DNA of 40,828 nt, from the NCBI GenBank assembly GCA_947490615.1, contig CANLHK010000018.1, positions 1 through 40,828 on the forward strand. Direction: 5' to 3'. Each line of letters begins with the position of its first letter. Within the stretch, counting starts at the first letter, position 1. Shown here piece by piece: positions 25,208 through 34,557 of this stretch. A model generated the notes under the pieces. It worked only from the letters and a program-made list of their open reading frames with translations, did not search any database and was not told where the DNA came from. The position numbers and the translations under genes were made by a program. The DNA comes from Planctomycetaceae bacterium. GTDB taxonomy: Bacteria; Planctomycetota; Phycisphaerae; Phycisphaerales; SM1A02.

Positions 25208-26614
25208 CTAGCGAATCTCAACCTCTGCGCCATCAGCCAGGGCGGCCCAAACCAAAGCGACATCGCTTGAGAGAAGTCGCACGCATCCGAGGCTGCGGTC
25301 GTGTCCGATCGAGTCGTTGTCGATCGTGCCGTGAATGCCGTAGCCAGCGAGCTTCGCGTTGGATTCGTCGATTCCTTCGAGCCCGAGCCAGTGCTCGCCG
25401 ATGGGATTCGCGGGATCGTCCGCCTCGAAGCGCTGCCCCGAAACGGGATGCGTCCACTCGGGGTTGATCAACTTCGAGCCTGCTCGCACGCGGAAGCGGC
25501 CATTGGGCGTTCCGTTGGCCTCACCGAGTCCGATGGGCATCGTCGCCACAATGATGCGATCGCTGCCGACACCCATGCAGATGTCCAAGCGGTAGTCGCG
25601 CTTCGAGATCACCGCGCTAAACGGCCCCTTCGGCATCTTGAGGCGCTTACCCACCTGGATGAGCTCGGGCTTCTTGATGTTGTTCATCAGCGCGACGAGC
25701 CGCCAATCGCAGCCGAGTTTTTGCTTGCGAACGATCCTCTCGAGCGAGTCGTTGGGCGCGACGGTGTATTGGAAACACGCGGCGTCGCTGGCATTGAAGA
25801 CCGGCGTCAGAAAGAGCTGCGCGCTGAGTCGGCTGAGTGCGTTGGCGGCGTGCTGTGCGTCGGACTCATCGAGTGCGCCTGAGAGCAGTGCTTGGGAGAG
25901 AAGCAACCGCGCCTTGACGGGTTCGGTCGCTGCCAATGCAAGACCTTCGCGCAGCGACGCGACAGGAGAACCCGCTGGTGGAGCTGCAACCGCGGGAGGT
26001 TGCGTGGTGCCCGATCCGTTGAAGCCGTTGCCGAAATACGGCGGCGTGCGCTTGTCAGGAGTTCCCTCGGTTGGCTTGGCCGTGTCGGGCGTCGTGGCGT
26101 CGGGCTTCAACGCTGGCTTCGCGTCTTGCTTCGACGCATCCGGATTCGCGCCATCCTTCGCGGGTTCGTCCTTCTTCGGATCGGGCGTCGATTCGGGCTT
26201 CGTCGGCGCGGGCGGCGTCGTGGTTGGAGGGACGGTTGGTGCTGCGGTAGGAGTCGCGGTCGGTGGGTCGACTTTCGCGGGTCCGGTCGGAGTCGGATCC
26301 GCGGGTTCGGCCTGAACAGGCTCGGTGCGCAGTGCAGTTCCTGCCAATGCCATCGCGTCGTCGAGCGCGCTGCGTCGCTCGCGCGTTTCTCCGTTGGACG
26401 CGAAGTTCGGTTCAGTAGGGACGGCCGCACTCGCGGTGCGCTGCAACGACATCGAGAAGGTCGAGCTCGAATCTGCCTGATCGTTGCGCATCCAGAGCAT
26501 CCACCCGATGGCGCCGAGCAAAAGCGGCGTGGCCAAGAGCACGCGCGCGCTGCTGCGGAACTTGGACTTGGAGGCGGCGCGTTCGGTGCGGGTGCTTTGA
26601 CTAGCGAGTGTCAT
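25208..26614 (-). CDS. Membrane-anchored L,D-transpeptidase (LysM + YkuD)
   Basis: 468 residues. Membrane anchor at 24-42, then a long Pro/Thr/Lys/Asp-rich linker (about 100-215) suited to spanning the periplasm. A helical segment follows, then LysM (about 282-330; YTVAPNDSLERIV and LIQVGKRLKMP), then the YkuD catalytic domain (333-468). The active-site block is YGIHGTIDNDSIGHDRSLGC at 425-444, with H428 and catalytic C444 of the HGT..S.GC motif. It should form 3-3 peptidoglycan crosslinks or attach proteins to the wall. The start was chosen for GAGGT 4 nt upstream. The frame is open further up but would overlap fau. Confidence 0.92.
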   Translation of the reverse strand: MTLASQSTRTERAASKSKFRSSARVLLATPLLLGAIGWMLWMRNDQADSSSTFSMSLQRTASAAVPTEPNFASNGETRERRSALDDAMALAGTALRTEPVQAEPADPTPTGPAKVDPPTATPTAAPTVPPTTTPPAPTKPESTPDPKKDEPAKDGANPDASKQDAKPALKPDATTPDTAKPTEGTPDKRTPPYFGNGFNGSGTTQPPAVAAPPAGSPVASLREGLALAATEPVKARLLLSQALLSGALDESDAQHAANALSRLSAQLFLTPVFNASDAACFQYTVAPNDSLERIVRKQKLGCDWRLVALMNNIKKPELIQVGKRLKMPKGPFSAVISKRDYRLDICMGVGSDRIIVATMPIGLGEANGTPNGRFRVRAGSKLINPEWTHPVSGQRFEADDPANPIGEHWLGLEGIDESNAKLAGYGIHGTIDNDSIGHDRSLGCVRLLSSDVALVWAALADGAEVEIR

Positions 26615-26699
26615 GGGGACCTCTAAAGGGTTCGGCTGCGGCGCTTGGACGAGAGTGGCCGCGGTGCTCGCAGCGTCCGCAGCGTACGCATTTTCCCGC

Positions 26700-27347
26700 C
26701 TATTGCACGGGTTTGCAGCGTACGAGCGCTCCATCGGTGGCGATGAAGGCGACGCGTTGATCAGGCCCACTCTCTGGAACACAATCGACAACTTGTTCAC
26801 GGAAGCAGACGCCGATCACCGCGCGTCGTGCGTCGGCGCGGATGCGTTTGAGCAAGCTGTCGTAGTAGCCCTTGCCGCGACCGAGTCTTGCGCCGCGCCG
26901 ATCGAACGCTCGACCTGGAACGAGGATCGCGTCGAGTTCACGCGCGCGCGCGAGGCGCACCAAAGCGTGGTCGGCGTTCGGTGCGGCGATGCCGTAACGG
27001 TCGCGCGTCCAATACGACCCGTCAAGGGGATCATGCGCTGCGATCTCGTACAGGCGCAAGAGTCGGTCCTCGCCAATGTGCGGAAACGCCACGCGCACGC
27101 GGCGAAGCGCCAGCGCGCGGATGATCGGGTCAACATCGATCTCATCATCCATCGCTCGATACGCGAGAACCAGACGCACACCCGCGAGTGCAGGTGAGCG
27201 CACGACCATCGCCGCCAGCGACTCGGCTCGACGCGCGCGTGACCAAGGCCGCACGCGACGGACGGTCTCGCGCATCGAGGCACGCAGCGATTCTTTCGCA
27301 CCACGAATGGCGATGCTCGCGGGATCGAAGTTGTCGGCGCTGCTCAT
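26700..27347 (-). CDS. fau: 5-formyltetrahydrofolate cyclo-ligase
   Basis: 215 residues. Converts 5-formyl-THF to 5,10-methenyl-THF using ATP. Family motifs: LAYRAMDDEIDVDPII (61-76), ILVPGRAFDRRGARLGRGKG (141-160) and YYDSLL (161-166). The GRGKGYYD loop matches the ATP/phosphate-binding signature. Its ATG overlaps the rarA stop codon by 4 bp (ATGA), so the two are probably translationally coupled. An 85-bp gap follows before the L,D-transpeptidase. Confidence 0.92.
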   Translation of the reverse strand: MSSADNFDPASIAIRGAKESLRASMRETVRRVRPWSRARRAESLAAMVVRSPALAGVRLVLAYRAMDDEIDVDPIIRALALRRVRVAFPHIGEDRLLRLYEIAAHDPLDGSYWTRDRYGIAAPNADHALVRLARARELDAILVPGRAFDRRGARLGRGKGYYDSLLKRIRADARRAVIGVCFREQVVDCVPESGPDQRVAFIATDGALVRCKPVQ

Positions 27348-28702
27348 CGCGATTCCTCTCGCGCACGCGTTCGCAGGGCACGGATCTGCGTGAGATGCTC
27401 GGCGATGGCGCGCTCGAGTCCACGATCAGTCGGTCGGTAGTAGCGCTTGGCCACGCCGAGATATTCCTGCATGCCGATGCCGTCGGCGCGGTCGTGCGGA
27501 TACTCGTACGCATGCGCGGACGCGTCGAGCGGCGTGCCATCGTCGGCGGTCTGAACCGCACGACGCTTCGTCTGATCCTGAATCGCATAGGGCACGGGCA
27601 CGGTGCGCGCTTCGCGGGCGTCGTCCATCGCTTCCCAAATCGCCGTCGCCGCCGCGTTGGACTTTGGTGCCACCGCAAGAAAGGTCACGCACTGCGCGAG
27701 GATCAACTGCGACTCAGGCATCCCCACGCGTTCAACGGCCTGCCAGCAACTCATCGCGACTTGAAGCGCGCGCGGGTCGGCGTTGCCGATGTCCTCCGCG
27801 CTGAAGATCGCGAGGCGTCGGCAAATGAAGCGGGGATCTTCCCCTGAGGTCAGCATGCGCGCGAGCCAGTAGACGGCAGCGTCGGGATCGCTTCCGCGCA
27901 TCGACTTGATGAGTGCGCTCGCGAGATCGAAATGCTCATCACCATTGCGGTCAAAGACGGGGATCTTGCCATCGAGCGCCGCGCGGGCGAGTGCGAGATC
28001 AACGCGTGGCCCGTCGGTGTCGCGCACCGCACTCGCTGCGGTTTCGAGGGCACTCAGCGCGCGGCGCACATCGCCATCACAGGCGCGAGCCAGATGCGCG
28101 CAGGCATCCTCGTCGAGTACGAGTCCTTCGATACCCACGCCGTCAGCGTGCGTGACGGCGCGACGCACGAGTGCCGCAATCTCGAGTTCGCCGACGGGCT
28201 GAAAGCGAAAGACCGTCGCGCGCGACAACAGCGCGGGTGCGACAGCCCAAGTTGGATTCTCCGTCGTGGCGCCGAAGAGGACGACGCTGCCCGACTCGAC
28301 ACCTTCTAGGAGCGCGTCCTGTTGATTGCGCGCGAGCCGATGGATCTCGTCAACAAAGAGCAGCGTGCGACGGTTGGACTCGCCGAGTCGCCGCGCGGCG
28401 GATTCAATCTTGTCGCGGAGTTCCTTCACGCCGGTCGTCGCGCCGTGCGCGCGATCGGTGAAGGCGTTGGTGCGCGCGGCGATGACTTCGGCAAGCGTCG
28501 TCTTTCCCGTTCCTGGTGGACCCGCGACGATCATCGATTGGAGCGCATCCTGCTCGATCAATCTCCGCAGAAGACTTCCCTGTGCCAAACAGTGTTGTTG
28601 CCCCGCGATTTCATCGAGCGTGCGCGGACGAACCCGCAGCGCCAGCGGCGCCGCTTTGGCGCGGCGCACAGTGCGAATCGGTGACCACAGATCCTCGGGC
28701 AT
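27344..28702 (-). CDS. rarA: Replication-associated recombination protein A (AAA+ ATPase)
   Basis: 452 residues from the chosen start. RarA/MgsA acts at stalled replication forks and belongs to the clamp-loader AAA+ group. Walker A GPPGTGKT (61-68), Walker B LLFVDEIH (114-121), sensor 1 GATTEN (144-149), arginine finger LSR (159-161), sensor 2 GDVRRALSALE, and the C-terminal tetramerisation region with FSAEDIGNADPRAL. ATG 28753 and GTG 28762 are alternative starts. None has a clear Shine-Dalgarno, and 28702 best fits the family length. It is divergent from the large fusion gene and overlaps fau by 4 bp. Confidence 0.93.
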   Translation of the reverse strand: MPEDLWSPIRTVRRAKAAPLALRVRPRTLDEIAGQQHCLAQGSLLRRLIEQDALQSMIVAGPPGTGKTTLAEVIAARTNAFTDRAHGATTGVKELRDKIESAARRLGESNRRTLLFVDEIHRLARNQQDALLEGVESGSVVLFGATTENPTWAVAPALLSRATVFRFQPVGELEIAALVRRAVTHADGVGIEGLVLDEDACAHLARACDGDVRRALSALETAASAVRDTDGPRVDLALARAALDGKIPVFDRNGDEHFDLASALIKSMRGSDPDAAVYWLARMLTSGEDPRFICRRLAIFSAEDIGNADPRALQVAMSCWQAVERVGMPESQLILAQCVTFLAVAPKSNAAATAIWEAMDDAREARTVPVPYAIQDQTKRRAVQTADDGTPLDASAHAYEYPHDRADGIGMQEYLGVAKRYYRPTDRGLERAIAEHLTQIRALRTRAREESR

Positions 28703-28791
28703 CGGTGCATGGTAGAGATGTTCGTGCGGAAATATGCCCAACTTCCGCGGCATGACCGACACACCAACGGCCTGCCAACGAAGATACCACG

Positions 28792-31700
28792 ATGGATCGC
28801 AAAGTCGCCCTCGGCATTCTCACCTGCACCTTTCTCTTCACGGCGCTCTTTCTCGCAACCGCGCTCTCGACGGTGCTCACGCGCGCGACACAGAGCGATG
28901 AAGCACTCGAAAGCGCGCACGCTTTGTCAAGTACCGCGCTCGACGCAGCGCGTCCTGAGGTCGCAGCCAACAACACCAAGCCTGCGACGGAGTCGACGGC
29001 CAAGCCCACGCCGACCACACCGACCACGCCGATGCCGATGCCCAACTGGATCTGGTCGCAGAAGTCCGCGACCGCCGACGAAGCGATCGTGCTCACCAAG
29101 GCATTCACGCTGGGCACATCGATTCGGGAAGCGCGATTTGCCATGAGCGTGGACAACCGCGCACGCGCGCTTCTCGATGGTCGTGAGATCGCCAAGAGTG
29201 ACGCGTGGGAAACTGGCGCCGAGGCCGAGATCGGCGAGCTCGCTGCAGGCGATCACACCTTGGTCATCGAGGCATCGAATGCGGGCGGTGTTGCAGCGGC
29301 CTGCGCCTACCTCGACTTTGTGCGCGCCGATGGCACGCGTGGTCGACTCATCACCGATTCCAATTGGGAGTGGAAGTCTGCTGCAAGCAGCGCGGCGCAA
29401 CCCGCGGTCGTCATCGCGCGCTACGGCGACGCGCCGTGGGGAGCCGTGCTCGGTGGTGTCGATGACACGCCACGCGCCGACATCGACCGCAGCATCACCG
29501 CGGCGCCAGGCTTCATCGTGGAGCCTGTGTTTGTCGCGACGGCCGCGCGCGGTTCGATTGTCTCGATGGCCGCCGATGGACGCGGCCGACTCATCGTGAG
29601 CCCGCAGTACGGCAAGGCTTTCGCCATCACGCCGTGCAAAGACGGCGCGCCTGCGGCGGAGTCCACGATCGATCCGATCAAGCCCGACATTGGTAACGCG
29701 CACGGATTGCTCGTCGTCGACAACGACCTCTTTGTCGTGGTGTCGCGCGGCGGACCCGACGAGCAAGGCATCTGGCGACTGCGCGATCTCAATCGCGACG
29801 GTCAGTACGACGAGAAGAAGTTGCTCTCGACGGTCGCGCGCGACGGAGGCGAACATGGTCCGCACCAGATCGTGCTCGCTCCCGATGGATCGCTGTGGAT
29901 CGTTGGTGGCAACCACTGCGCGCCGCCCGATGCAGCACTGAAACACTCACGCCTGCCGCGCATCTGGCAGGAAGACATCGCCGCTGATCGTCTGTGGGAT
30001 CCCAACGGTCACGCTGTTGGAGTGATGGCGCCTGGAGGCTGGGTAGTGCGCACCGACCGTGAAGGAGCGAAGTGGGAGCTGATGACCGCGGGCTTCCGCA
30101 ACTCCTACGACCTCGCCTTCGATGAGATTGGCCGAGCGTTCACCTTCGACAGCGACATGGAGTGGGACATGGGTCTCCCGTGGTATCGACCCACGCGCAT
30201 CTGCGAACTCGCGAGCGGCGTCGACTTTGGTTGGCGCTCTGGCAGCGGCAAGTGGCCCGCCTGGAGTCCCGACTCGATGACGGCCGCGGTCGATGTCGGT
30301 CCTGCATCACCGACGGGCATGCTCTCGACGGTTGGTTTGCCCTTTCCTGCGCCGTGGAATCGCGCGCTGCTCGCGTTGGATTGGACCTACGGCACGATCT
30401 GGGGCGCGTGGCCAACCGACGACTCGCTCGAGGCGTCGAGTCCGAAACTGCATCTGCAACCGTTTGTCGTGGGACGACCGCTTCCTGTGACTGACGCCGT
30501 CACCATGGGCGACGCGATCTACTTCGCGGTGGGTGGACGCAATCTTCCGAGCGCGATCTATCGCGTGCGCGCTGAACAGCCCGTCCTGATCAAGCGGCCT
30601 CCGATGGCGGTTCCTGCTGCGTTGGTCGAGCGTCGCGCGCTTGAAACTCTCCACGCGCCGCTGCAAGGTGCGCAAGCAACGCAGGCCGTCGGTCGCGCGT
30701 GGAAGGCACTCGCGTCAAATGACGAAGGTGTGCGCAGCGCCGCGCGCATCGCGCTCGAACACCAGTCGCCTGCGCTGTGGCGCGCACGCGCCATCGCACC
30801 CGCAGACCCTCGCGTTTCGATTCTCGGCTTGGTGGCACTCTGTCGCACCGGTGACGCGGCGGTTGACGCTGCGCCTGTCGCCGCGCGACTGGTCGCGTTG
30901 GAGCCAAGTGTGCGCGGCACGCCGCTCGAGAAGTCTTGGTTGCGCGCCTGCGAATTGTGGCTGTTGCGCTTCTCAAACAACAACACGCTGCCTGCGGGCG
31001 CCGACGCAGTGCGCGCTGCGGTGCTCGTGCATTTCCCAGCGAAAGAGGGCGATCTCGATCGCGTCGACATCGATCTCCATCGAGTCATGGTCCTCGCCAA
31101 GCTCGGTGCGCCTGAGGCGGTAGTCGGCGCGCTGGCGATTCTTGAGCGTCCTGATCTCGCCGCGCCACCGAAGATCGACGCAGCGCTCCTCGCGCGCGGC
31201 GGGCCGTACGGCAAGGCCGTGAGTGACATCATGGCCAACGCGCCAGCGACTGAACGCATTGGCATCGCCTATGCGTTACGCAACGCGACGCAAGGTTGGT
31301 CGAGCGACTCGCGTCAGCGATTCGCCCACGCGCTGAGTTCGCTCGGTCATGCGCAGGGAGGCAATTCGTTCCGCGGATTCCTTGCGCGCATCAATGAGGA
31401 GTTCCTCTCGCACGCGCCCGAAGCGGAGCGCGAAGCACTGGGATCCACCATCGCGGGTCGTGTGCGCGGAGAGGACGCTGTGGCGCCGCGCGGACCTGGT
31501 CGCGCGTGGACCACGGCGTCGATCTTGGCGCTGGCGCCCAAGCTCGCGGCGGGTCGCGATTTCAACGAAGGCTTGCGTGCCTATCGCGCGGCGCAATGCG
31601 CGCAGTGCCATCGCGCTGGCGGCATCGGACTGAGCGGAGGTCCTGATTTGTCGGGCGTTTCGCGGCGTTTCTCGGTGGAAGATCTGGCGACCGCCATCGC

Positions 31701-32607
31701 GGAGCCCAGTCGAACCGTGAGCGATCAGTACCAGAACACCGACATCGTGCTCAAAGACGGTCGCGTCCTTTCGGGTCGCATCGTCGGTGACAGCGCGGAC
31801 GCGATTGAACTTCGTCAGAGCTTGCTCTCTGACGCGCGCGACCGCATCGCCAAGTCCGACATCGCGTCGCGCCGACCGAGTCCGCTGAGTCCTATGCCTG
31901 CGCATGTCGTGGACGCACTCAGTGAAGGCGAGATGCTCGACCTTCTCGCGTTCTTGCGCGCTGGTGGCGATGCGGGAGATCCCGCGTTTCTTCGTGCCGA
32001 CGACGAGAACTACACCGTGCTCTTCAACGGCACTTCACTGGCGGGTTTCACCTTCGACCCGCGCTTCTGGGCGCTGGAGTCTGGGCAACTGGTTGGTCGC
32101 ACGACGGCGGCCGCTCCAGCGCCGCACAACACCTTCTTCGTCTGGGATGGCGAGGTCAGCGACTTTGAACTTGAGGTTGAGATGATGGTGGTCGGCAACA
32201 ACTCAGGCATCCAATATCGCAGCGCGGTCTATGACGGCGTGCGCATGCGCGGGCCGCAGATCGACGCACATCCTGCGCCAAACTACGCAGCGATGGTCTA
32301 TGAGGAAGGCGGCCGCGGCATCCTCGCCGAGCATGGCCATCGCACCGACATCAACGCTGCGGGGGCTCGCGTCGACAGCGCGCTCGCGGGTGCTGCGCCG
32401 TCACCTGACATTGCCCAGTGGCGCACCTACCGCGTCGTGGCCAAGGCGGGATTGATGGAGCATTTCCTTGATGGAACTCCGACGGCGACGCTCAACGATC
32501 TCTCGAACGAGACGCCGAGCGGCACGCGCATCGGAATTCAGATTCACGCGGGCGAACCCACGGAAGTGCGCGTGCGAAGCGTGCGGCTTCGTCGTCTCGA
32601 TCGATAG
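28792..32607 (+). CDS. Large exported fusion: sugar-binding-like domain, propeller, cytochrome c, DUF1080
   Basis: 1,271 residues with a single N-terminal membrane anchor or signal (7-30). A Pro/Thr-rich linker (60-85) leads to a jelly-roll-like domain (about 84-205; NWIWSQ, DNRARALLDGREIA). Next is a sugar-dehydrogenase-like propeller (about 235-600) with GEHGPHQIVLAPDGSLWIVG and GFRNSYDLAFDE. An alpha-helical, HEAT-like region follows (about 610-900). A cytochrome c domain has CAQCH at 936-940 and continues into a DGRVLSGRIVGD segment. The C-terminal domain from 1074 (YTVLFNGTSLAGF) is DUF1080-like, a 3-keto-glycoside-hydrolase-like family common in planctomycetes. Probably an envelope carbohydrate oxidation/cleavage protein; substrate unknown. 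Confidence 0.88.
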   Translation: MDRKVALGILTCTFLFTALFLATALSTVLTRATQSDEALESAHALSSTALDAARPEVAANNTKPATESTAKPTPTTPTTPMPMPNWIWSQKSATADEAIVLTKAFTLGTSIREARFAMSVDNRARALLDGREIAKSDAWETGAEAEIGELAAGDHTLVIEASNAGGVAAACAYLDFVRADGTRGRLITDSNWEWKSAASSAAQPAVVIARYGDAPWGAVLGGVDDTPRADIDRSITAAPGFIVEPVFVATAARGSIVSMAADGRGRLIVSPQYGKAFAITPCKDGAPAAESTIDPIKPDIGNAHGLLVVDNDLFVVVSRGGPDEQGIWRLRDLNRDGQYDEKKLLSTVARDGGEHGPHQIVLAPDGSLWIVGGNHCAPPDAALKHSRLPRIWQEDIAADRLWDPNGHAVGVMAPGGWVVRTDREGAKWELMTAGFRNSYDLAFDEIGRAFTFDSDMEWDMGLPWYRPTRICELASGVDFGWRSGSGKWPAWSPDSMTAAVDVGPASPTGMLSTVGLPFPAPWNRALLALDWTYGTIWGAWPTDDSLEASSPKLHLQPFVVGRPLPVTDAVTMGDAIYFAVGGRNLPSAIYRVRAEQPVLIKRPPMAVPAALVERRALETLHAPLQGAQATQAVGRAWKALASNDEGVRSAARIALEHQSPALWRARAIAPADPRVSILGLVALCRTGDAAVDAAPVAARLVALEPSVRGTPLEKSWLRACELWLLRFSNNNTLPAGADAVRAAVLVHFPAKEGDLDRVDIDLHRVMVLAKLGAPEAVVGALAILERPDLAAPPKIDAALLARGGPYGKAVSDIMANAPATERIGIAYALRNATQGWSSDSRQRFAHALSSLGHAQGGNSFRGFLARINEEFLSHAPEAEREALGSTIAGRVRGEDAVAPRGPGRAWTTASILALAPKLAAGRDFNEGLRAYRAAQCAQCHRAGGIGLSGGPDLSGVSRRFSVEDLATAIAEPSRTVSDQYQNTDIVLKDGRVLSGRIVGDSADAIELRQSLLSDARDRIAKSDIASRRPSPLSPMPAHVVDALSEGEMLDLLAFLRAGGDAGDPAFLRADDENYTVLFNGTSLAGFTFDPRFWALESGQLVGRTTAAAPAPHNTFFVWDGEVSDFELEVEMMVVGNNSGIQYRSAVYDGVRMRGPQIDAHPAPNYAAMVYEEGGRGILAEHGHRTDINAAGARVDSALAGAAPSPDIAQWRTYRVVAKAGLMEHFLDGTPTATLNDLSNETPSGTRIGIQIHAGEPTEVRVRSVRLRRLDR

Positions 32608-32721
32608 CGTTATGGGCCTACGAAGGCGCCGCGAGTTTCTCGGTACTTTGCCGAAGCGGTTGGAGCGATCGGACGATATTGAGCCGCGCGCTCGAATGGC
32701 GCATCCAAGGAACCAAGCTCT

Positions 32722-34557
32722 ATGTGCGGAATCGTCGCCTACATCGGACGCCGTCAGGCATCGGACATTCTTCTCGAAGGCCTGAAGCGGCTCGAGTATC
32801 GCGGCTACGACTCGGCAGGCGTGGCGATGATGAACGGCAAGCTTCATGTCGCGCGCGCGGTTGGTCGCGTGGCCAATGTTGAGAAGGCGATTCACGATCG
32901 CGGTGGCTTCAAGGGCACGCTCGGCATTGCGCACACTCGTTGGGCAACCCACGGTGGCGTGACGGAGCGCAACGCCCACCCGCACCGTGACGATCCCAAG
33001 CTCGGTCACGGCATCGCGATCATCCATAACGGCATCATCGAGAATTACGCGTCGATCAAGAAGTACCTCGCCGAGAAGGGTCACACCTTTGAGGGCGAGA
33101 CCGACACCGAAGTTCTCGCGCACCTCATCGGCGAGCTCTACCAGGGCGATCTTGAGAAGGCCGTGCAAGCGGCGCTGCGTGAGGTCACGGGCGCCTACGC
33201 CATCGCCGTCATTTGCGAGAAGGAACCCGATGTGCTCGTTGTGGCACGCAAGGGTTCGCCGCTCATGGTCGGCGTCGGGAACGGCGAGTATGTCGTCGCC
33301 TCGGATGCGAGCGCGATTGTCTCGCACACGACCCAAGCCATCGCGCTTGCCGATTACACCGTCGCGCGCATCACCCGCGAGGGATTCCGTACCACGACCG
33401 TCGACAACATCGAGCTCACCGCGGAAATCCGCGAGCTCGAGTTCGATCTCGAACAGATTGAACTCGGCCACTACGACCACTTCATGCTCAAGGAAATCTT
33501 TGAGCAGCCTGCGGCGTTGCGCCTCACGCTGAAGGGTCGCGTCGATTCGGGGAAGGGTCAGATCATTCTTGGCGGCGTCGGCGAGCACGCGCGACGACTC
33601 GCCACGGCCAAGCGCGTGGTGTTCGTTGGCCAAGGCACCGCGCTTCACGCGTGCATGATCGGCAAGTACCTCTTCGAGGATCTAGCCAAGGTGCACTCCG
33701 AACATGACTTCGCCAGCGAGTTTCGCTATCGCAATCCGATCGTGGAAGACGGCGCGGTCGTCATCGCCGTCAGTCAGTCGGGCGAGACCGCGGACACACT
33801 CGCGGCACTGCAAGAAGCCAAGCAACGCGGCGCACTCGCGCTCGGCGTGGTGAATGTTGTGGGTTCGTCGATCGCGCGCGAGACTGACGCGGGTGTCTAC
33901 TTGCGCGTTGGTCCCGAGATCGGCGTCGCGAGCACCAAGGCATTCACGGGGCAGGTCATGGTGAACGCGATGCTCGCGACGTTCATGGGTCGGCGTCGCT
34001 ATCTCTCGCAAGAGCATGTTTCGATGCTGCTGCGCGAGCTCGAGGCGATTCCCGCCAAGATCGAGCGCGCACTCGAGTGGAGCGGCCGCATTCGCACCGC
34101 GACGGCCAAGTACATCCATCGCGAGAACTGGCTCTTCCTCGGACGCGGCGTGAACTACCCCGTCGCCCTCGAAGGAGCGCTCAAGCTCAAGGAAATCTCC
34201 TACATCCACGCGGAGGGCATGCCCGCTGCCGAGATGAAGCACGGACCGATTGCGCTCATCGACAACGGCATGCCTGTCGTGTTTGTCGCCACGCGCAACT
34301 CGCAATACGAGAAGGTCCTCTCCAACATCGAAGAGGTTCGTTCGCGTGGCGGCCATGTGATCGCCGTCGCGACCGAAGGGGACGAGGACATCAAGCGCCT
34401 CGCGCAAGATGTCTTCTATGTCCCTGAGTGCATCGAGATGTTCCAGCCGCTCTTGACGGTGATTCCGCTGCAATTGCTCGCCTACCACGCCGCCGTCTTG
34501 CGCGGCAAGGATGTCGACAAGCCGAGAAATCTCGCCAAGTCGGTCACGGTCGAGTGA
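32722..34557 (+). CDS. glmS: Glutamine-fructose-6-phosphate aminotransferase (isomerizing)
   Basis: 611 residues, full family length. Makes glucosamine-6-phosphate for peptidoglycan and LPS precursors. The N-terminal glutaminase domain has the nucleophile Cys2 (MCGIVAYIG), with RLEYRGYDSAGVA, THTRWATHG-like AHTRWATHG, and HNGIIENY. Two SIS sugar-isomerase domains follow, with SQSGETADT and STKAFTGQ. The C-terminus ends in AKSVTVE, the usual family terminus. AAGGA lies about 11 nt upstream. The last 14 bp overlap the convergent DUF2238 gene. Confidence 0.97.
   Translation: MCGIVAYIGRRQASDILLEGLKRLEYRGYDSAGVAMMNGKLHVARAVGRVANVEKAIHDRGGFKGTLGIAHTRWATHGGVTERNAHPHRDDPKLGHGIAIIHNGIIENYASIKKYLAEKGHTFEGETDTEVLAHLIGELYQGDLEKAVQAALREVTGAYAIAVICEKEPDVLVVARKGSPLMVGVGNGEYVVASDASAIVSHTTQAIALADYTVARITREGFRTTTVDNIELTAEIRELEFDLEQIELGHYDHFMLKEIFEQPAALRLTLKGRVDSGKGQIILGGVGEHARRLATAKRVVFVGQGTALHACMIGKYLFEDLAKVHSEHDFASEFRYRNPIVEDGAVVIAVSQSGETADTLAALQEAKQRGALALGVVNVVGSSIARETDAGVYLRVGPEIGVASTKAFTGQVMVNAMLATFMGRRRYLSQEHVSMLLRELEAIPAKIERALEWSGRIRTATAKYIHRENWLFLGRGVNYPVALEGALKLKEISYIHAEGMPAAEMKHGPIALIDNGMPVVFVATRNSQYEKVLSNIEEVRSRGGHVIAVATEGDEDIKRLAQDVFYVPECIEMFQPLLTVIPLQLLAYHAAVLRGKDVDKPRNLAKSVTVE

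Noticed and set aside
32651-32705. tRNA-like elements before glmS (GCCGAAGCGGTTGG and CTCGAAT)
   Set aside because: The D-arm-like and T-arm-like strings are present, but I could not build an acceptor stem or anticodon arm.
32608-32721. Possible glmS ribozyme in the leader
   Set aside because: Only 114 bp, with no recognisable ribozyme core. Known examples are in Gram-positive bacteria.
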